DNA of 64,000 nucleotides from an uncultured Desulfobacter sp. (GTDB taxonomy: Bacteria; Desulfobacterota; Desulfobacteria; Desulfobacterales; Desulfobacteraceae). The position numbers and the translations under genes were made by a program. How positions within the stretch are numbered: position 1 is the stretch's first letter; each line of letters begins with the position of its first letter. The stretch spans positions 1,178,001 through 1,242,000 of the forward strand of contig NZ_OY761440.1 of the NCBI RefSeq assembly GCF_963664415.1. Reading direction: 5' to 3'. The notes under the pieces are model-generated. The model made no database searches, was not told where the DNA came from, and was given only the letters and a program-made list of their open reading frames with translations. Below are positions 61,556 to 64,000 of this stretch, piece by piece.

Positions 61556-61765
61556 ATGTCACGACTTAAATGGGCCGGCTGTTCAGTTCCTATATTTAAA
61601 GAGGATGCCTTAGCGGCCATCCGGGAATACTCATACGGTTTTCCAAGGCTGATCGGAAATATCTGCGAAGAGGCCCTGACCTATGCCATGTTCTGTGACC
61701 GGAAAACAGTGGATGCGGACATGATACTAAAAATTAAGATGACAAACGATATGTCTACAAATTAA
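61556..61765 (+). pseudogene. C-terminal fragment of an ExeA/TniB-like AAA ATPase
   Basis: 69 residues including LKWAGCSVPIFKEDALAAIREYSYGFPRLIGNICEEALTYAM, the lid domain of AAA ATPases that accompany some transposases (ExeA/TniB-like). The P-loop part is missing. It begins 3 bp from the inverted repeat at 61552, which suggests it was cut off by that element or a deletion. Confidence 0.7.
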
Positions 61766-61766
61766 C

Positions 61767-61972
61767 AGTTTCGGTGAAACGGAGTCAGGATATCCTGGGG
61801 AGGAAACCTGACAAGGGATAGCCGGAAGCAGGCCGCATTGAATAATGCGCCGGGGGAAGTGGGGAAATCCTGCTTCCCCTTTCTGTATTATTCAAGCGGC
61901 TCTGCCCATGCCTTAAAAAACCCACTTCGGATGAGCGAAGCGAATCCATGCTTAAAAGTTTCGGTCAGGATA
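61767..61972. other. Structured noncoding region
   Basis: Several strong pairings: GTCAGG/CCTGAC (61784-61812), GCCGC(A)TTGAATAAT/ATTATTCAAGCGGC (61832-61900) enclosing GGGGAAG/CTTCCCC (61853-61879). AGTTTCGGT...TCAGGATA occurs at 61767-61792 and again, without a 9-bp insert, at 61957-61972. The stretch may be an ncRNA or a mobile-element end. Confidence 0.5.
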
Positions 61973-62387
61973 ATCATATGAAAAGTCGGGTGGACTTCAA
62001 CCTTTTTTGATAACAGAGGGAACATTTACTGACATTCTCGATCAAAATAATTGGCTCAACCGAAAACAGTATAAAATTCAAGTCAACACTCTCCCACGAA
62101 AATAATAATATAGAAGGAGTGTTGAGAAAGGATTTCCAGATTTGTTGGCTGAACATTTTCCAAATCAATCAGGATATAGCTTGTGGGCAAAACGAATATC
62201 TCCTATGATATGAAACAGATTCTAAAAAAATAAGGACCTTTACAATCCCTATCCGCCTTGATAAGGGGATTAAGAGGCAAACTCAAAAGAGGCTACAAAA
62301 CTATGCTGACCCTACACAGAATTTTTGAAATCTACAATCTTGAACCTGATAAAATTGTAATCTAAAAGCTTTCCAAAAGGAGTTATT
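61973..62387. other. Gap with a decayed reading frame
   Basis: No complete gene is seen. An inverted repeat CAACACTC/GAGTGTTG flanks an A/T-rich piece near 62085-62128. After it a short frame reads EKGFPDLLAEHFPNQSGYS and ends at a stop, which looks like a leftover of an unidentified protein. Confidence 0.4.
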
Positions 62388-63017
62388 TTGAATAAAAGTC
62401 TGGTAATTTTCACAATATTGGTTGCGGGCATCCTTGGATATTGGTTTTGGGGTGGAGAAAAATCGTATGAAATAAAAAATATCCCTATAAGCATATCGCG
62501 CATTGTCTGTTTCGGCGACAGTTTGACCTATGGATACGGTGCCTCCCAAGGAATGGATTATCCAACCCGGCTGGAAGAAATGACCGGGATTGAGATTATC
62601 AATGCCGGGGTGTCGGGAAATACCACGGCAGACGGATTGGCACGGCTCGAAGATGATGTGCTGGCCTATGAACCGGATGTGGTGCTGATTACCCTTGGCG
62701 GTAATGATTTAAAAAACCGGATGAGCGTGGACACAGCCCGCGCCAATCTGCTCAGTATTATTCAGCGCATCCATGCTGCCGGCGCCATGGTGGTTCTTGG
62801 GGGTATTGATATTCCTCTATATGGCAAAGGCTATGTGCAAATGTATGAATCCCTTGCCAGGCAGACCGGTTCGGTGTTGGTCCCCAATATTCTTGAAGAT
62901 CAATTCGGCAACCCCGAATTGATGAGCGATTCCATCCATCCCAATGACAAGGGATATGAGATTATGGCTGGATATTTTTATAAAGCCCTGGATGGGCTGC
63001 CATTTACTGAGAATTAA
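62388..63017 (+). CDS. SGNH-family esterase/lipase (TesA-like)
   Basis: A 209-residue secreted or anchored hydrolase. A single N-terminal hydrophobic segment (LVIFTILVAGILGYWFW) precedes the SGNH fold: block I FGDSLTYGYGA (nucleophile Ser), block II NAGVSGNT (Gly), block III TLGGNDL (Asn) and block V SDSIHPNDKGY (Asp and His). It resembles arylesterase/TesA. It starts at TTG with AAAAGGAG upstream. The natural substrate is unknown. Confidence 0.88.
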   Translation: MNKSLVIFTILVAGILGYWFWGGEKSYEIKNIPISISRIVCFGDSLTYGYGASQGMDYPTRLEEMTGIEIINAGVSGNTTADGLARLEDDVLAYEPDVVLITLGGNDLKNRMSVDTARANLLSIIQRIHAAGAMVVLGGIDIPLYGKGYVQMYESLARQTGSVLVPNILEDQFGNPELMSDSIHPNDKGYEIMAGYFYKALDGLPFTEN

Positions 63018-63064
63018 CATTAAACCCCAACGTTGCATAAAAATTTTTTAAAAAGGAGAGAACG

Positions 63065-63442
63065 ATGAAGCCCCCGATTATCTGCTGTGACGGCACATGG
63101 AACACGCCTGAGATGGTCTGTCCCACAAATGTCGTTAAAATCGCCCAGGCAATTCCGGAGGTCGACGGAAACAATGTTCAGCAAATCGTCTTTTACGATG
63201 AACTTTACAGGAAGTGCAGAAGAGGCCTGTCCGATGAGCCTGCTGTATTCAGGGCCGAACATCAGACAACAATCCCCGATATCACCTTCATGGGATGTTG
63301 GGATACGGTTGAAGCTCTGGGATTGCCGAATAAGGTAGATTTTATAAAAATCGACAATGCCTTTAAGGACCGCTACAGATCCTCCCATAAACGCCTGAAT
63401 GACACCGTGGGGCTGATCCCGTCTCCAAACGCTCTACTCTGA
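63065..63442 (+). CDS. Shortened DUF2235-like protein
   Basis: A 125-residue frame with a good AAAGGAGAG site. The start PPIICCDGTWNTPE...TNVVKIAQAIPE and the middle FMGCWDTVEALGLP are the beginning and a later part of DUF2235 (T6SS-associated alpha/beta hydrolases). Between them the catalytic GFSRGA segment is missing, and FYDELYRKCRRGLSDEP follows instead. About 100 family residues have been lost, so it is probably inactive. It might be a recombination product. Confidence 0.7.
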   Translation: MKPPIICCDGTWNTPEMVCPTNVVKIAQAIPEVDGNNVQQIVFYDELYRKCRRGLSDEPAVFRAEHQTTIPDITFMGCWDTVEALGLPNKVDFIKIDNAFKDRYRSSHKRLNDTVGLIPSPNALL

Positions 63443-63724
63443 TACTTCACTGCCGTATTTAGGCTTCTTGAATTCCAAGGTGATGATTATCCTTACACCT
63501 TCAGTCAATTTGACCGAATTCATTTTCATATGTTTGGTATAAAAATTCCTGTACCCACCCGTCAATATGCTGTCAGACGATATGAATTTGATGCCTGGAT
63601 GATCTCCCGCGCCCATGTTCCGGTTAAGACCCATTGCGTAAAAAATATTATCCGGAAGAACGGTTTTTATATCATTGATGACCAGTATCGATGCAGGTAT
63701 CTCATCGGTGCCGGCGGTACTCAT
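63434..63724 (-). CDS. Hypothetical protein, low support
   Basis: A 96-residue frame (MSTAGTDEIPASILVINDIKTVLPDNIF...), without a recognised domain. It starts 8 bp after the stop of the pentapeptide ORF on the same strand, which is some support for a real gene or for the remains of one longer gene. The 3' end overlaps the DUF2235 frame by 9 bp. Confidence 0.4.
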   Translation of the reverse strand: MSTAGTDEIPASILVINDIKTVLPDNIFYAMGLNRNMGAGDHPGIKFISSDSILTGGYRNFYTKHMKMNSVKLTEGVRIIITLEFKKPKYGSEVSE

Positions 63725-63732
63725 TGCCCGGT

Positions 63733-63861
63733 TTACAGATCATATCCGGAAAAATCCATTCCGGACAGATCCTGGTTACTCAAATCAATACCCCGCAGAT
63801 CCAGCTTCAATGGACGGCCGGTCCTCCCAATGGGGCAGGCCTCCTTGAGTTGCCGGATCAT
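63733..63861 (-). CDS. Short pentapeptide-repeat ORF, perhaps a remnant
   Basis: 42 residues beginning MIRQLKEACPIGRTGRP and ending in four pentapeptide units DLRGI DLSNQ DLSGM DFSGY plus DL. Pentapeptide repeats form a right-handed beta-helix and are usually longer. The frame is too short for a stable helix alone, so it is likely the end of a larger gene whose front lies in another frame or beyond the window. The rest of the window (63862-64000) shows nothing definite. Confidence 0.5.
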   Translation of the reverse strand: MIRQLKEACPIGRTGRPLKLDLRGIDLSNQDLSGMDFSGYDL

Positions 63862-64000
63862 AAGGGTCGGTTCCGGACTCTGAATCCGTCTCCAGCCATC
63901 GCCGCCTTAAAGCGGTGATCTTTTCTTGCGAAATCGGAATAGTTTCCTTGTCCATTCGTATCCGTATCATTTGGAAAAAATAAACGCGGTCTTGGTTGGG

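Noticed and set aside
61767..61972. Retron msr-msd or group II intron RNA
   Set aside because: No reverse transcriptase is near and no domain V-like hairpin is seen. The structures are reported only as unexplained.

Overview
The window looks like the chromosome of a dissimilatory sulfate-reducing deltaproteobacterium, probably Desulfobacteraceae or a close relative. The evidence is the qmoABC genes at the left edge (electron transfer to APS reductase), a triheme c7-type cytochrome, a selenocysteine tRNA, TRAP and Liv transporters, large chemoreceptors and a LexA/DnaE2 mutasome. No marker gene fixes the genus.

Layout. 1-4 kb: end of qmoA, then qmoB, qmoC and a strong terminator. 4.5-11.2 kb: OmpA-like lipoprotein, alaA-like aminotransferase, a frameshifted PHP-domain (DnaE N-terminal) remnant, a chemoreceptor with three tandem CZB domains, a radical SAM protein, tRNA-Glu and tRNA-Phe. 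11.4-18.7 kb, minus strand: amt behind a sigma-54-like promoter, then lexA, DUF72, imuB-like and dnaE2, a compact SOS mutagenesis operon. 18.9-23.9 kb: livG-J-H-M-F branched-chain amino-acid ABC transporter. 24-30.2 kb: SYLF protein, triheme cytochrome, TRAP transporter (dctPQM), ModF-like double ABC ATPase, HAD nucleotidase-like protein, tRNA-Sec.

30.3-45.6 kb is an integrated element in the 3' end of the tRNA-Sec gene, bounded by a 34-bp perfect direct repeat (30279-30312 and 45542-45575). Its right two thirds is an inovirus (filamentous phage) genome: repressor with operators, Rep, putative ssDNA-binding protein, pIII-like adsorption protein, pVI-like protein, Zot/pI ATPase, pIV-like secretin lipoprotein, two pVIII-like coat proteins, several small membrane proteins, a TraX-family membrane protein and a tyrosine integrase. 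Its left third carries three gene-cassette-like units, each ending in an attC-like imperfect inverted repeat with no integron integrase (a CALIN-like array). The first encodes a TIR-domain (Cap12/Pycsar-type) protein that may be an anti-phage effector. Related A/T-rich repeats lie on both sides of the array. The traX-like gene is split by a 334-bp MITE-like element with near-identical inverted ends and an 8-bp target duplication; removing it restores one reading frame.

45.6-47.3 kb is a graveyard of gene fragments next to attR: an integrase C-terminus, DUF4160 with an in-frame stop, an intact DUF2442 gene, a frameshifted ASCH gene, a transposase-like tail and a glycosyltransferase tail. 47.4-55.9 kb holds signalling genes: an HBM-type chemoreceptor, a hybrid histidine kinase, and a solute-binding protein coupled to a PAS sensor. 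56-56.8 kb is a FitAB/VapBC-like toxin-antitoxin pair with a perfect 17-bp inverted repeat upstream. 57.2-61.4 kb is a fecI-fecR-fecA-type cell-surface signalling and TonB uptake system. 61.4-64 kb is accessory DNA: short inverted-repeat elements, an ATPase tail, structured noncoding sequence, an SGNH hydrolase, a shortened DUF2235 gene and a short pentapeptide-repeat ORF.
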